A DNA stretch of 64,000 bases, taken from PALSA-612 sp963773055. GTDB taxonomy: Bacteria; Actinomycetota; Thermoleophilia; Gaiellales; Gaiellaceae. The stretch spans positions 372,001 to 436,000 of the forward strand of contig CAVYZL010000003.1 of NCBI GenBank assembly GCA_963773055.1, in the 5' to 3' direction. This document shows, one piece after another, positions 8,907-17,841 of this stretch (position 1 is its first letter; each line of letters starts with the position of its first letter). The translations under genes were made by a program, and so were the position numbers. The notes under the pieces are model-generated. The model had not been told where the DNA came from and made no database searches. It was given only the letters and a program-made list of their open reading frames with translations.

Positions 8907-10087
8907 CGCGCCGGCGACCCGGCGGCCAGGACGCCTTCGCCGCGCTCGACCAGCACGAGCGCATCCGCGGCAGCCGCGCGCGCGATCATGTGCGACTCCT
9001 GACCATCGACCGGCTCGAGCCACGCGCCCTCGTCATCCGTCGACATCAGCGCCCGAAGCAGCGTGTCGCGGCGCGAATTCCTCCGCACGTCTGCGGCGAC
9101 CCTGCCGACCTCGAACCGTGGCTCGGGCGCAGCTGCCCCTTGGAGCGCGAGCACCGCAGGACGAACGAACAGCTCGCAGGTGACGAATGAAGAGACGGGA
9201 TTGCCTGGAAGGCCGAAGGTCAACGTGTCGCCGCGGTGCCCGAACGACACGGGTTTCCCGGGCCGAACCGCCACGCCCCAGAAGACCTCTTCCACCCCGA
9301 GCTCAGCCTCGATCGCCCGCACGAGGTCGTGGGGACCAACCGAGACGCCGCCCGAGGTGACCAGAACGTCGTGCTCGAGACCGGCCTCGATCGCCTCGCG
9401 ATGCTGCGCCTCGTCGTCGGCGACCGGCGCGAGCACCTCGACGAGCGCGCCCGCTTCACGCAGCTGGGCAGAGAGCATGGCGCCGTTCGCCTCGTAGACG
9501 TCACCCGGGCCGAGCGTGGCGCCGGCGGGTCGCAGCTCCGTACCCGTCGTCAGCACAGCGACACGCGGGCGCCGTGCACAGACGACCGTCGCGACGCCCG
9601 CCGCGGCGAGAGCGGCGATCCTCGCAGCGCCGAGCCGGCTTCCCGCGGGCACGAGCTCCTCGCCGTGCTCGATGTCCTTGCCGACCGCACGGATGTTGCT
9701 GCCCTTGTCGACAGCCGCAGGCACCTCGACCTCGGACTCACGGTCGGCGACCTCCTCGATCGGGACGACGGCGTCGGCGCCCTCGGGCACGACGCCTCCG
9801 GTGGCGATGCCCATCGCCTCGCCGGGCCCGAGCGGCCGGTCCGCCGGACGGCCGGCGGCAATCCGGTCCACGACGGGCAGCGTCCCCGGCGTGTCCGCCG
9901 CGCGCAGCGCGAACCCGTCCATGGCAGACGCCGGGAACGGCGGCAGGTCGACCGGGGCGAGCACCGTCTCGGCGAGGAAGCGGCCCGCCGCCTGGGCAAC
10001 CGGCACCTCCTCAGTCGGCAGCCGCCGGCAGTGGGCCAGCACAGCCGCCGTTGCCTCGTCGAGCGAGAGAAGAGCGGCCACGCTCAT
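8888..10087 (-). CDS. moeA: Molybdopterin molybdenumtransferase MoeA
   Basis: A 399-residue enzyme that inserts molybdate into adenylated molybdopterin. Visible blocks: PPFPASAMDGFALRA at about residue 50, AMGIATGGVVPEGADAVV, the VLTTGTEL and TSGGVSVGPHD loops of the MoCF-binding domain, and FGLPGNPVSSFVTCELFVRP. Length is normal for MoeA. Its ATG at 10087 overlaps the stop of the upstream membrane protein gene by four bases (ATGA). It ends inside the 3' end of the convergent sortase gene. With moaC at the window's left edge it shows that molybdoenzymes are used. Confidence 0.95.
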   Translation of the reverse strand: MSVAALLSLDEATAAVLAHCRRLPTEEVPVAQAAGRFLAETVLAPVDLPPFPASAMDGFALRAADTPGTLPVVDRIAAGRPADRPLGPGEAMGIATGGVVPEGADAVVPIEEVADRESEVEVPAAVDKGSNIRAVGKDIEHGEELVPAGSRLGAARIAALAAAGVATVVCARRPRVAVLTTGTELRPAGATLGPGDVYEANGAMLSAQLREAGALVEVLAPVADDEAQHREAIEAGLEHDVLVTSGGVSVGPHDLVRAIEAELGVEEVFWGVAVRPGKPVSFGHRGDTLTFGLPGNPVSSFVTCELFVRPAVLALQGAAAPEPRFEVGRVAADVRRNSRRDTLLRALMSTDDEGAWLEPVDGQESHMIARAAAADALVLVERGEGVLAAGSPARYVRTA

Positions 10088-11298
10088 ACCGTATCCCGCG
10101 TGCTCCGCGGCGAGGCCACGAGCGCCCAGACGAGCGCCGCGTAGCACGCTGCGAAGGCGAGGTTCCGGAGCAGGAGCAGCCAGACGCGATCGCCGACGGC
10201 GTAGATCGATGCGTAGTGGTGGAACCAGGCCTCTGCAAGCAGGAGCGCCGCTGCCGCCAGAAGCGTCGCCGCCACGCCTGGCGCCCCGGCCGTGAGCGGG
10301 ACGAGGAACACGAGCCACTCGGCGTACTGCGGCGAGAGAATCTTGCTCGCGGCGAGCACCGCGGCCACGCAGGCAGCGAAGGCAGTGGCCAGTTTCTCCA
10401 GCTCGCCCGTTCGCCTGGCGAAGAGAAGCCACGCTGCGACGACTGCGACAAGCAGGACGAGCGACGAGACGGTTGCGAGAGCATCGGGCAACGGTCCGGC
10501 GAGATCCCGCGACTTTGCAGCGGTCGAGCCACCGGAGACCGTTGCGTCATAAAGGCCGAGCCTGTCGAGCGCGAGCAGGACGGATGCGCCGAGGCTCTCT
10601 ACATGGAGGCCTCGCTCGAGCTGCGAGCGAAAGCTCGACCAGACGCCGCCGGGGGAGAGCACGACGAACGGCCCGATGACGACGGCGACCGTGATGACGA
10701 ATGCGGCGACGCCCTCGACGACTGCGCGCATGCCGAGCCGCGCACGGGCGTACAGGGCGGCGGGCACGACGAGGAAAACCGCGTACACCTTCGCGGCTGC
10801 CGCCAGGCCCAGCAGCAAGAAGGCCGGGACCGCAGCACCGAGAGCGAGCGCAAGCAGCGAGCCGGCAGTCAGCGCGGCCGGCCACGCGTCGTACGAGTTG
10901 AGCCACACGCTGCCGAGCAGGAGCGGGCTGACGGCGACGAAGCCGAGCGCGAGCGCGAGCCGCCTCGTCCCGGCGCCGAGCTCGACGAGCAGGCGCGCGA
11001 CGCACCAGAGCCCGCCGAGGGCTACGGCCGCCATCAGGAGCTTGAAGAGGAAGCGGTAATGCCCCTCGGTCACGAGCGCAGGCGGCAAGAGCACGACGAA
11101 CGCGCCCGGCGGGTACTCGACGAACGTGTCGCGGTACGGGATCGTGCCGTCGAGAAAGCCCTGCGCGTACCGGTGATAGAGCTCGAGGTCGACGTAGGCC
11201 CGCCCGCGGAACAGGCCACCGGCCGGCGCCACCGCCGTCAGCACGTAGACCGGCGCCGCGACGAGCCACGCGCGAAACGCGCGGCGCCGGGCGCTCAC
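10084..11298 (-). CDS. Polytopic GT-C-like membrane glycosyltransferase (DUF2029/GT87 type)
   Basis: A 404-residue protein with about ten membrane helices. The first periplasmic loop has VDLELYHRYAQGFLDGTIPYRDTF, the Y-x-D/E-rich stretch found in polyprenyl-phosphate-dependent mannosyl or arabinosyl transferases (GT87/DUF2029). The C-terminal SKILSPQYAEWLV motif is also typical of that group. Donor and acceptor are unknown. It sits between a class A penicillin-binding protein gene (13 bases upstream) and moeA (overlap), so a role in cell-envelope glycan is inferred from context. Confidence 0.72.
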   Translation of the reverse strand: MSARRRAFRAWLVAAPVYVLTAVAPAGGLFRGRAYVDLELYHRYAQGFLDGTIPYRDTFVEYPPGAFVVLLPPALVTEGHYRFLFKLLMAAVALGGLWCVARLLVELGAGTRRLALALGFVAVSPLLLGSVWLNSYDAWPAALTAGSLLALALGAAVPAFLLLGLAAAAKVYAVFLVVPAALYARARLGMRAVVEGVAAFVITVAVVIGPFVVLSPGGVWSSFRSQLERGLHVESLGASVLLALDRLGLYDATVSGGSTAAKSRDLAGPLPDALATVSSLVLLVAVVAAWLLFARRTGELEKLATAFAACVAAVLAASKILSPQYAEWLVFLVPLTAGAPGVAATLLAAAALLLAEAWFHHYASIYAVGDRVWLLLLRNLAFAACYAALVWALVASPRSTRDTV

Positions 11299-11311
11299 CG
11301 TCCGGGCGCCC

Positions 11312-13423
11312 TCAATCGTGGCCGCGCGTCGGCGGCGACTCGTCAGCCGTCGGGGGAGGAGCTGGCGGCTCTGCCGGCGCCGTCTCCGTCGTCGTGTCGG
11401 TCGTCTCCGTGGTCGACGGCGCGGCCGGCGGCACGTACGGGTCGTACGACAGGCTGTAGGGGCCGCGGTGCCAGGGCGTCCAGGTCGGGAGCTCGTCCGG
11501 CACCGCCCAGTCGCGCGGCGCAGAGGACACGAGAGCCTGCTCCATGAACAGGTGCCAGATCTCGGCGGGGAAGCTGCCGCCGAACACTGCGATGCCGTGC
11601 ACGTTCTCCATCGGGATCTCGCCCTGCGGATAGCCGACCCAGACCACGGTCGTGAGGTCGGGCGTGTAGCCCGCGAACCACGCGTCGGCGTGGTCGTCGG
11701 TCGTGCCGGTCTTTCCCGCCGCCGGCCGCCCGAACGCGGCGGCCGTGCCGGTGCCGTACTGGACGTTCTCCTCGAGGATCTTCGTCACGACGTACGCCTC
11801 GCCCTCGGTCAGCACGCGCTTTCGCTGCGGGACGCCCCAGCCCGCCTCCGTGTCGACGCGCCCACCCGGCAGGACGACCTTGCGGATCGCCATCGGCTTC
11901 GAGTACACACCGCGCCCCGCCAGAGTCGCGTAGCCCGAAGCGAGGTCGAGCGGCGAGATAGCGATCGAGCCGAGCCCGAGCGACGGCACGGGCAGCAGCG
12001 GCGTCTGCACGCCCATCCGCTTCGCCATCGCCGCGACGTTCGCGGGGCCGAGGTCGACCGTCAGTTGCGCGTAGATCGTGTTGTCGGAGCGCAACGTGGC
12101 GCTGCGGATCGACGACCAGCCCGAGTACGAGCCGTCGTACGTCGTTACGTCCCATGCGGGGACGTTCGGGTCGGGCTGGTAGTGCCAGGGCGCGGACACA
12201 TACGACGTGGAGGACGGGTCGACGCCTCGCGAGACGGCGGTCGCGAGGACGAACATCTTGAACGTCGAGCCCGCCTGGCGACGCGCCTGCGCGACCAGGT
12301 TGAACTCGAGGCCCTTCCGTCCCGGGGCGACGGCGGCCATTGCCCGGATCGCTCCGTTCGCCGGATTGATCGAGACGACCGCGGACGCCGGGTCGTTGAC
12401 CCGGTCGAGCGTGCGCCGGATCGCAGCTGCCGCGATCCGCTGATAGCGCGGGTTGATCGTCGTGTAGACCTGAAGCCCCCCTGAGCGAACGGTGTTCGCC
12501 CCGTACTGCTCGATCAGCTGGTCGCGCACGTAGCCGAAGAAGTACGGCTCGCGGATCGTCGTGTAGAGCTTGCCGGGGTTGAGGTCGAGCGCGTTCCGCC
12601 GGATCGCCCAGTTGAACTGACGCCGCGTGATGTCCCCGTTCGACAGCATCGCCTGCAGAACCTCGTCGCGACGCGCGATCGCTCCTCCGGGATCGACGAA
12701 GGGGTCGTAGATCGACGGCGCCTGCGGCAGGCCCGCGAGCAGCGACGCCTCACGGAGGTTGAGCGACTTTGCGTGCTTCGAGAAGTACGTCTGGGCGGCC
12801 GCCTCGATGCCGTACGCGTGATTTCCGAAGTAGACGGTGTTCATCCACTCGCGGAGGATCCGGTGCTTCGGCCACTTGCGGCTGAGCTGGATCGCGAGAC
12901 ACGCCTCGCGGAGCTTGCGGCTGACCGTCTGCTCCCTCGAGATGTAGAGGTTTCGCACGAGCTGCTGCGTCAGGGTCGAGCCGCCCTCGACCACCTTTCC
13001 CTTCGTCACGTCATGCCAGAGCGCTCGGGCGATGCCCTCGTAGTCGACCCCGCCGTGGCTGTAGAAACGCCGGTCCTCGATCGCGATCGTCGCCTTCCGC
13101 ATCCACGGGTTGATCTCCGCGAGCGTCACGGGCTGCCGGTTGCGCTCGGCCGGGATCGAGCCGAGCGGAGTGCCGTCGGCGGCATACACGAAGCTGTTCT
13201 GCCCGATCGGGATCCGCTTGAGCGACGTCAGGTCGCACCTCGACCTGACGAGCCCGGCGGCGGTGAACGTGCCCGCGACGAGCGCGATCGCGGCCCCGAT
13301 CACGAGCACGCCGAAGACGGCGCCGACTCTCTTGCGTCGCTTCGCCCGGTCGGCGCGCCGACGTCGCCGCTTGCGAACGGTGCGGGCGGCGTCGGCACGA
13401 TTCTGTCTCGAGGGCGGGCTCAC
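11312..13423 (-). CDS. Class A penicillin-binding protein (PBP1A type)
   Basis: A 703-residue bifunctional peptidoglycan synthase. Order: a very basic cytoplasmic tail (RKRRRRRADRAKRRKR), one membrane helix (about residues 32-55), a GT51 transglycosylase domain with the catalytic Glu in IAIEDRRFYSHGG and GGSTLTQQLVRN, and a transpeptidase domain with the serine motif GSTFKMF, SDN and GKTGT. The tail after residue 650 is rich in Thr, Glu and Pro (TTETTDTTTETAPAEPP) and probably disordered. The start is a GTG at 13423, 88 bases from the divergent lipoprotein gene. It is the first gene of a minus-strand run with the GT-C-like protein and moeA. Confidence 0.94.
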   Translation of the reverse strand: MSPPSRQNRADAARTVRKRRRRRADRAKRRKRVGAVFGVLVIGAAIALVAGTFTAAGLVRSRCDLTSLKRIPIGQNSFVYAADGTPLGSIPAERNRQPVTLAEINPWMRKATIAIEDRRFYSHGGVDYEGIARALWHDVTKGKVVEGGSTLTQQLVRNLYISREQTVSRKLREACLAIQLSRKWPKHRILREWMNTVYFGNHAYGIEAAAQTYFSKHAKSLNLREASLLAGLPQAPSIYDPFVDPGGAIARRDEVLQAMLSNGDITRRQFNWAIRRNALDLNPGKLYTTIREPYFFGYVRDQLIEQYGANTVRSGGLQVYTTINPRYQRIAAAAIRRTLDRVNDPASAVVSINPANGAIRAMAAVAPGRKGLEFNLVAQARRQAGSTFKMFVLATAVSRGVDPSSTSYVSAPWHYQPDPNVPAWDVTTYDGSYSGWSSIRSATLRSDNTIYAQLTVDLGPANVAAMAKRMGVQTPLLPVPSLGLGSIAISPLDLASGYATLAGRGVYSKPMAIRKVVLPGGRVDTEAGWGVPQRKRVLTEGEAYVVTKILEENVQYGTGTAAAFGRPAAGKTGTTDDHADAWFAGYTPDLTTVVWVGYPQGEIPMENVHGIAVFGGSFPAEIWHLFMEQALVSSAPRDWAVPDELPTWTPWHRGPYSLSYDPYVPPAAPSTTETTDTTTETAPAEPPAPPPTADESPPTRGHD

Positions 13424-13511
13424 GGCGGTGTCTCGGTACGAACGGGAATGCTAGCCCCGAGTTCGAGCGCTCCGCCGCCCATCCTCTGCAGTGGGAGAGC
13501 AGCGTCGCTCT

Positions 13512-14396
13512 ATGATCGCGAGCGTGTTCTCCTGCCGGCGTGCGGGCGTTCTGGCGACGGTGGCCGTGCTCTTCAGCTTTCTGCTCGCCGCGTGCGGTGA
13601 GCGGAGCGAGCCGATCGGAGCCGGCGCGAGCGGCTACCCGCTCACCATCGTCGACGACAGCGATCGCCCGGTGACGATCGCAGAGCCTGCGAGACGGATC
13701 GCCCTCCTCGACCCCTCGCTCGAAGCGCTCTTCGTCGCGCTCGGCGCCCGCTCGCAGGTCGCCGGGACGCCCGTGACGCCGGGAGGCGCGCTGCGTGCGG
13801 ACCGGCTCGCGCGTCTTCGCGCAGATCTCGTCGTCGCGCCGGCGGGTGCTGACGACACGCTTCTCTCGCGCGCCCATGCGATCGCGAAGGCGCCCGTAGT
13901 CATCCTCCCTGCGACGTCGATCCGGGACGTAGAGCGAGGGATCACCGAGGCCGGGCTGATCACCGCCCACCCGCTCGCAGCGCGGCGGCTCGTCCACGCG
14001 ATCGAGCAGACCCGCCACGCCGTGGCCGCGGAGCTCGACCGCCGTCGGCCGACGAGCGTCTTCCTCGACCTCGGTGGCTACCAGGGGGCGACCGACCAGT
14101 CGCTCGCCGGCGACCTGATCCGCGAGGCCAGAGGGCGCAACGTCTCCGGTCGCGGCGGCATCTCGCCGATCGCCGGCATCTCGGAGATCGTCCGGGCCAA
14201 TCCGGAGGTCTACGTCGCGGTGGCGAGCAGCGGCACGACGCTCGACACGCTACGGAAGACGAAGGCCAAGCGGCTTACGGCAGTCAAGAACGGGCGGGTC
14301 GTGGTCGTCGACGACCGTTTGCTCGAGCCGAGCCCCGCGATCGGCCGCGGGCTCGTGGAGCTCGCACGGGCACTTCATCCCGAGGCCGTCCCCTAG
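13512..14396 (+). CDS. Periplasmic-binding lipoprotein, BtuF/FecB-like
   Basis: About 294 residues. A lipoprotein signal (basic SCRRAG, hydrophobic stretch, LLAAC lipobox at about residue 27) is followed by the two-lobed helical-backbone fold of cobalamin/iron-complex binding proteins: VTIAEPARRIALLDPSLEALFVALGA and a LVVAPAGADDTLL strand. No permease or ATPase gene of an ABC importer lies next to it, so its transporter is elsewhere or absent. The ATG at 13512 is preferred over a GTG seven codons upstream because it gives a normal signal peptide; GGGAGAG lies upstream. Substrate cannot be told. Confidence 0.8.
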   Translation: MIASVFSCRRAGVLATVAVLFSFLLAACGERSEPIGAGASGYPLTIVDDSDRPVTIAEPARRIALLDPSLEALFVALGARSQVAGTPVTPGGALRADRLARLRADLVVAPAGADDTLLSRAHAIAKAPVVILPATSIRDVERGITEAGLITAHPLAARRLVHAIEQTRHAVAAELDRRRPTSVFLDLGGYQGATDQSLAGDLIREARGRNVSGRGGISPIAGISEIVRANPEVYVAVASSGTTLDTLRKTKAKRLTAVKNGRVVVVDDRLLEPSPAIGRGLVELARALHPEAVP

Positions 14397-14406
14397 GCAC
14401 CCGGCG

Positions 14407-15063
14407 ATGTCCAGCATGCAGAAGCGGCTCGCCGCGTGGCTGACGCTGATCGGCGTTTTCATCGTGCTCGCGTACGCGAGCCGTGCCGCCGATGGCAAGC
14501 CGCCGAAGGACTCCCTCTACCAGTACGGGACGGCGCTCAGCGGCTTGCTCTGGTACGCGATCTGGCTCGGGCTGATCCTGCTGATCACGCGCGGCCCGTC
14601 GCAGCGCGATCTGCTCGCGTTGCGGAGACCTCCAGCGCTCGGGCGCGCGGTCGTGCTGGCCGCCGTCGTGATCGTCGCCATCTACGCCGTTTCCGCCGCG
14701 ATCGAGCCGTTTCTCCAGGGCGGCAAGGAGCAGGGCTACACGCCCGATCACTGGGAGCCCGCGCACGCCGGGGCGTACGCGGCGAACTTCGTCATGATCG
14801 CAGTCGTGGCCCCGATCGTGGAGGAGCTGACGTTCCGCGGAGCAGGGTATTCGCTGCTTGCGCCGTACGGACAGATCGTGGCAATCGTCGGCGTCGGGTT
14901 GCTGTTCGGTCTCGTGCACGGATTGATCGAAGGACTCCTCGTCCTGTCGATGTTCGGGATCGCCCTCGCGTGGCTCCGCTCGCGGACCGAGAGCGTCTAT
15001 CCAGGCATGGCCGTCCACAGCCTCTTCAACGCGATCGCGCTCGTCGTGGCGGTGACGGTGTGA
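14407..15063 (+). CDS. CPBP-family intramembrane metalloprotease
   Basis: A 218-residue protein with about six membrane helices. The CPBP (Abi) motifs are present: EELTFRG with the Glu pair at about residue 140, GLVHG in the next helix, and the His/Asn pair in VHSLFNAIAL near the C terminus. In bacteria these proteases are linked to bacteriocin immunity or protein maturation; no bacteriocin gene is visible here. It starts ten bases after the lipoprotein gene and its stop overlaps the GTG of the L,D-transpeptidase, so all three are likely one transcript. Confidence 0.88.
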   Translation: MSSMQKRLAAWLTLIGVFIVLAYASRAADGKPPKDSLYQYGTALSGLLWYAIWLGLILLITRGPSQRDLLALRRPPALGRAVVLAAVVIVAIYAVSAAIEPFLQGGKEQGYTPDHWEPAHAGAYAANFVMIAVVAPIVEELTFRGAGYSLLAPYGQIVAIVGVGLLFGLVHGLIEGLLVLSMFGIALAWLRSRTESVYPGMAVHSLFNAIALVVAVTV

Positions 15064-16208
15064 GCGCACGGCTAGCCGTCCTCGGCGCGGTGCTGGCGTT
15101 CGGAGCCCCGGCCGCCGCAGCCTCCCACGAGGCGAAGACGCTGTCGCTCCGCGGCCCCAAGGCGACGACGTACGGGCATCAGGTCGACTTCGTCGGCCGC
15201 CTGAGCCCGAAGGCAGACAGCGCGCGGATTCGCCTCTGGCGCGGAGACACGTTGATCGCGGGTACGGACCTCCACGCAGACGGGGCGTATCACTTCACCG
15301 TCAGCCTGGGCCACCCGGGGCCATTCCATACGACGTACGGGGCGGTCTCGTCGAATCCGATCACCGTCCGCATCTTTCCCAGGCTCGTCACCTCCCTCGC
15401 CGGCAAACGCCTCGCCGGCAGCCCGCTCGCGTTCCGGGCGAGGCTCGAGCCGAAGGAGGCGGGAACGCTGCGCGTCCGCGTGATCCGAAGCGGCAAGGAG
15501 ACCTACAGAGGCGGCTTCGCCGGGCGTGCGCGCGTTAAGCTCGCGACGCAGAACCTCGACCCATTCGAAGTGCGCGCGGAGAGCGTGCCGGCGAAGGGCT
15601 ACGAGCCGGTGTCAAAGAACGTCCGCATCGCCCTGCGTGCTCCAGCGCTCACCTACGGCTCGACCAGCCCGCTCGTCGCCGGTCTGGTTCGCCGCCTCGC
15701 CGATCTCGGATACGCGGCCCCCAGCGAGCGGACCGTGTTCGACGACGACGTGCTCGAGGCTGTCTACGCGTTCGAGAAGGCGCAGAGGCTGCCGCGAACC
15801 GGCGTCGCCGACACCGCCTTCTGGAACCGGCTCGCCCACCCGGCAGAGATCACGCCGCGCTACACGTCACCCGCAAACCACATCGAGGTCGACAAGCAGC
15901 GGCAGATTCTCCTCGTCGTGCGCGACGGGAAGGTGGCGCTGGTCGTGCCCGTGTCGACCGCGGGGATCGCCGGCTACTACACGCCGGTCGGCCGGTTCGC
16001 GATCGGCCGCAAGATCAACGGCTACGACACGAGCCCGCTCGGCGTCCTCTACAAGCCGATGTACTTCTACGGCGGCTATGCGATCCACGGCAACCCTTCG
16101 GTGCCACCGTACCCCGCGTCGCACGGGTGCATCCGCGTCCCGAACTTCGTGATCGAGCGGCTCTTCGTCTCGGAGCCCTATGGCGAGGTCGTGATCGTCT
16201 ACAACTGA
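15060..16208 (+). CDS. L,D-transpeptidase (YkuD) with peptidoglycan-binding domain
   Basis: A 382-residue exported enzyme that forms 3-3 peptidoglycan cross-links or anchors proteins. An N-terminal signal peptide ends near AAAASHEA. A beta-rich region of about 170 residues with internal similarity follows, then a peptidoglycan-binding-like helical domain (LADLGYAAP, FEKAQRLPRTG), and a C-terminal YkuD domain with the HGNP and SHGCIRVPN motif holding the catalytic Cys. The GTG at 15060 overlaps the stop of the protease gene. The preceding cytoplasmic-side stretch in the same frame is only the shadow of that gene. Confidence 0.92.
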   Translation: MSARLAVLGAVLAFGAPAAAASHEAKTLSLRGPKATTYGHQVDFVGRLSPKADSARIRLWRGDTLIAGTDLHADGAYHFTVSLGHPGPFHTTYGAVSSNPITVRIFPRLVTSLAGKRLAGSPLAFRARLEPKEAGTLRVRVIRSGKETYRGGFAGRARVKLATQNLDPFEVRAESVPAKGYEPVSKNVRIALRAPALTYGSTSPLVAGLVRRLADLGYAAPSERTVFDDDVLEAVYAFEKAQRLPRTGVADTAFWNRLAHPAEITPRYTSPANHIEVDKQRQILLVVRDGKVALVVPVSTAGIAGYYTPVGRFAIGRKINGYDTSPLGVLYKPMYFYGGYAIHGNPSVPPYPASHGCIRVPNFVIERLFVSEPYGEVVIVYN

Positions 16209-16218
16209 GGCGCGCTGC

Positions 16219-16719
16219 TCACGCCTCTTCCTCTTCCTGCGCTGCGAACTCGTCCGGCGTCACCTGCTCGAGGAAGGCTTTGAACTCGTCGACGAGATCC
16301 TCCTCGTTGACGTCATCGCCCTCGAACTCGATCGCCGACTCTTCGATCACCGAGTCGTCCGCGAAGATCGGCGCGTCCGTGCGGACGGCGAGCGCGATCG
16401 CGTCGGACGGCCGCGAGTCGATCTCGAGCTCGGAGCCGTTCTGCCGAATGGTGATCGTCGCGTGGAAGGTGTTCTCGCGGAGCTCCGTCACGCAGACGCG
16501 GACGACCTCCGCATCGAGCTGCGTCAGCGTGTCGGTGAAGAGATCGTGCGTGAGCGGTCGCGGGGAGGCCGTGCCCTGGAGCTTCATGAGGATCGACGCC
16601 GCCTCCGGCTGGCCGATCCAGATCGGGAGATAGCGATTTCCCCCCGTCGTCTTGAGCAGGACGATAGGTTGCTTGCCGACCAGGTCGAAGCTGACGCCGT
16701 AGATAACCATCTCCGTCAT
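16219..16719 (-). CDS. Bifunctional nuclease family protein (DUF151)
   Basis: A 166-residue protein of the DUF151 family. The core reads GGNRYLPIWIGQPEAASI at about residue 26, then THDLFTDTL and SRPSDAIALAVRTDAPIFA, all typical of the family. The last 40 residues are strongly acidic (EFEGDDVNEEDLVDEF and a final EEEEEA). Some members have RNase/DNase activity; the cellular role in actinobacteria is unclear. It opens just downstream of a region with a duplicated tRNA end. Confidence 0.9.
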   Translation of the reverse strand: MTEMVIYGVSFDLVGKQPIVLLKTTGGNRYLPIWIGQPEAASILMKLQGTASPRPLTHDLFTDTLTQLDAEVVRVCVTELRENTFHATITIRQNGSELEIDSRPSDAIALAVRTDAPIFADDSVIEESAIEFEGDDVNEEDLVDEFKAFLEQVTPDEFAAQEEEEA

Positions 16720-16755
16720 CGCTCGTTGCGATGGTAGCGGCGGAGGCCCGGGAGA

Positions 16756-16899
16756 TGGGCGATCGTGGATTCGAACCGGCGTAGCGGCCTGTCCGCGAAG
16801 CGGGCCAGGGGAAGGGGCCGAGCGGGAGACTGCATGAGCGGCGGCTGGAACGGGGGAACCGGGAGGTTCCCCACGAGTGGGCGATCGTGGATTCGAACC
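16756..16899. repeat. 22-base direct repeat made of the tRNA-Ile 3' end
   Basis: Bases 16756-16777 and 16878-16899 are identical over 22 bases, starting TGGGCGATCG and ending TTCGAACC. The second copy is the T arm plus acceptor 3' strand of the intact tRNA-Ile; the first has no matching 5' half, and its T stem cannot pair. The copies are 122 bases apart. The layout resembles attachment-site repeats left by tRNA-targeting integrases, but no integrase gene is present. Confidence 0.7.
16853..16872 (-). terminator. Hairpin downstream of tRNA-Ile
   Basis: GGGGAACC at 16853-16860 pairs perfectly with GGTTCCCC at 16865-16872 across a four-base loop. It lies six bases past the 3' end of the minus-strand tRNA-Ile, so it can end that transcript or help its processing. 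There is no T run after it, so it would be a T-less terminator at best. Confidence 0.45.
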
Positions 16900-16951
16900 A
16901 CGGACCTCCGCCTTATCAGAGCGGCGCTCTAACCGACTGAGCTAATCGCCC
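16878..16951 (-). tRNA. tRNA-Ile (anticodon GAT)
   Basis: A 74-base cloverleaf. The acceptor stem GGGCGAT (from 16951) pairs with ATCGCCC, and the discriminator base is A. The D arm contains AGCTCAGTCGGTTAGAG, the anticodon loop CTGATAA has GAT for isoleucine, and the T arm is CGTGG TTCGAAT CCACG. CCA is not encoded. It lies upstream of the DUF151 gene and just after parB on the same strand. Confidence 0.96.
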
Positions 16952-16965
16952 CCAGGGCGGCGATT

Positions 16966-17841
16966 CTACCGAGCGTCTGCGGCCGCGATGCGCTCGAGCG
17001 CCTCGACGATCTCTGCGAGCTCGTGCTCGTCCGCGTACGCGATCTCGATCTTCCCTCGTCCGACCTTCGCCGGCTTGCCGAGCGCGATCTCGACGGCCGC
17101 TCTCGCGCGGCCGGCCAGGGCCGGGTCGACGGGCGCCGCTCGCTTCCGGGGACGCTGCCTCGCCCCGGCCCAGCGCGCAGCCTGCTCGGCGGCTCGCACC
17201 GACAGCCCGCGCTTCACGATCAACTGCGCGAGCTCGCGGCGCGCCGTATCTTCGGGCACCGACAGCACCGCTCGCGCGTGGCCTTCCGTCAGCTCACCTC
17301 GCTCGACCATTCCGAGGACGTCTTCCGGAAGATCAAGCAGGCGAAGGCGATTCGCGACAGCAGGCTTCGAGCGACCGACCTGGTCGGCGATCTCGCCGAG
17401 GGAGAGGACGAACTCGTCGAGGAGGACGGCGTAGGCGCGTGCTTCCTCGACCGGGGACAGCTGCTCCCGCGCGACGTTCTCGACGAGCGCGAGCAGGAGC
17501 GAGTCGCGATCGTCGGCATGGCGCACGACCGCCGGAACCGTCGTGAGCCCCGCCTCCCGCGCTGCGCGCCACCGGCGCTCGCCGGCGATCAGCTCCCAGC
17601 CGCCGGCGGGCCTCGGCCGGACGACGACCGGCTGGACGACGCCCTGCCGCCGAATCGACGTGGCAAGCGAACCGACCGCCTCGCCGTCGATCCGGCGCCG
17701 CGGCTGGCGAGGGTTGGGATGGATAGCGTCCACCGGCAGCACGGCGAGATCGCTCGGCTGGGCCGCGCCGCCGATCAGGACGTCGAGGCCACGGCCCAGC
17801 CCGCGTCGCGTCGCGTCGTGGGAGTCAGGAACGCTCGACAA
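16966..17841 (-). CDS. parB: Chromosome partitioning protein ParB
   Basis: About 291 residues. The protein has the actinobacterial-type N terminus RRGLGRGLDVLIGG, the CTPase/ParB-N domain with IHPNPRQPRRR and the GERRWRA motif, the helix-turn-helix region (GEIADQVGRSKPAVANRLRLL) and a C-terminal dimerisation segment. It loads at parS and slides as a CTP clamp to organise the origin. No ATG or GTG fits; a TTG at 17841 overlaps the end of parA by 17 bases and keeps the conserved N terminus. Translation is probably coupled to parA. A candidate parS lies at 4176-4191. Confidence 0.93.
   Translation of the reverse strand: MSSVPDSHDATRRGLGRGLDVLIGGAAQPSDLAVLPVDAIHPNPRQPRRRIDGEAVGSLATSIRRQGVVQPVVVRPRPAGGWELIAGERRWRAAREAGLTTVPAVVRHADDRDSLLLALVENVAREQLSPVEEARAYAVLLDEFVLSLGEIADQVGRSKPAVANRLRLLDLPEDVLGMVERGELTEGHARAVLSVPEDTARRELAQLIVKRGLSVRAAEQAARWAGARQRPRKRAAPVDPALAGRARAAVEIALGKPAKVGRGKIEIAYADEHELAEIVEALERIAAADAR

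Noticed and set aside
13424..13511. Cobalamin riboswitch before the BtuF-like gene
   Set aside because: The spacer is only 88 bases and lacks the B12 box; too short for the aptamer.
16756..16830. A second tRNA gene
   Set aside because: Only the T-arm/acceptor end is present; the T stem does not pair and no anticodon or D arm can be built.
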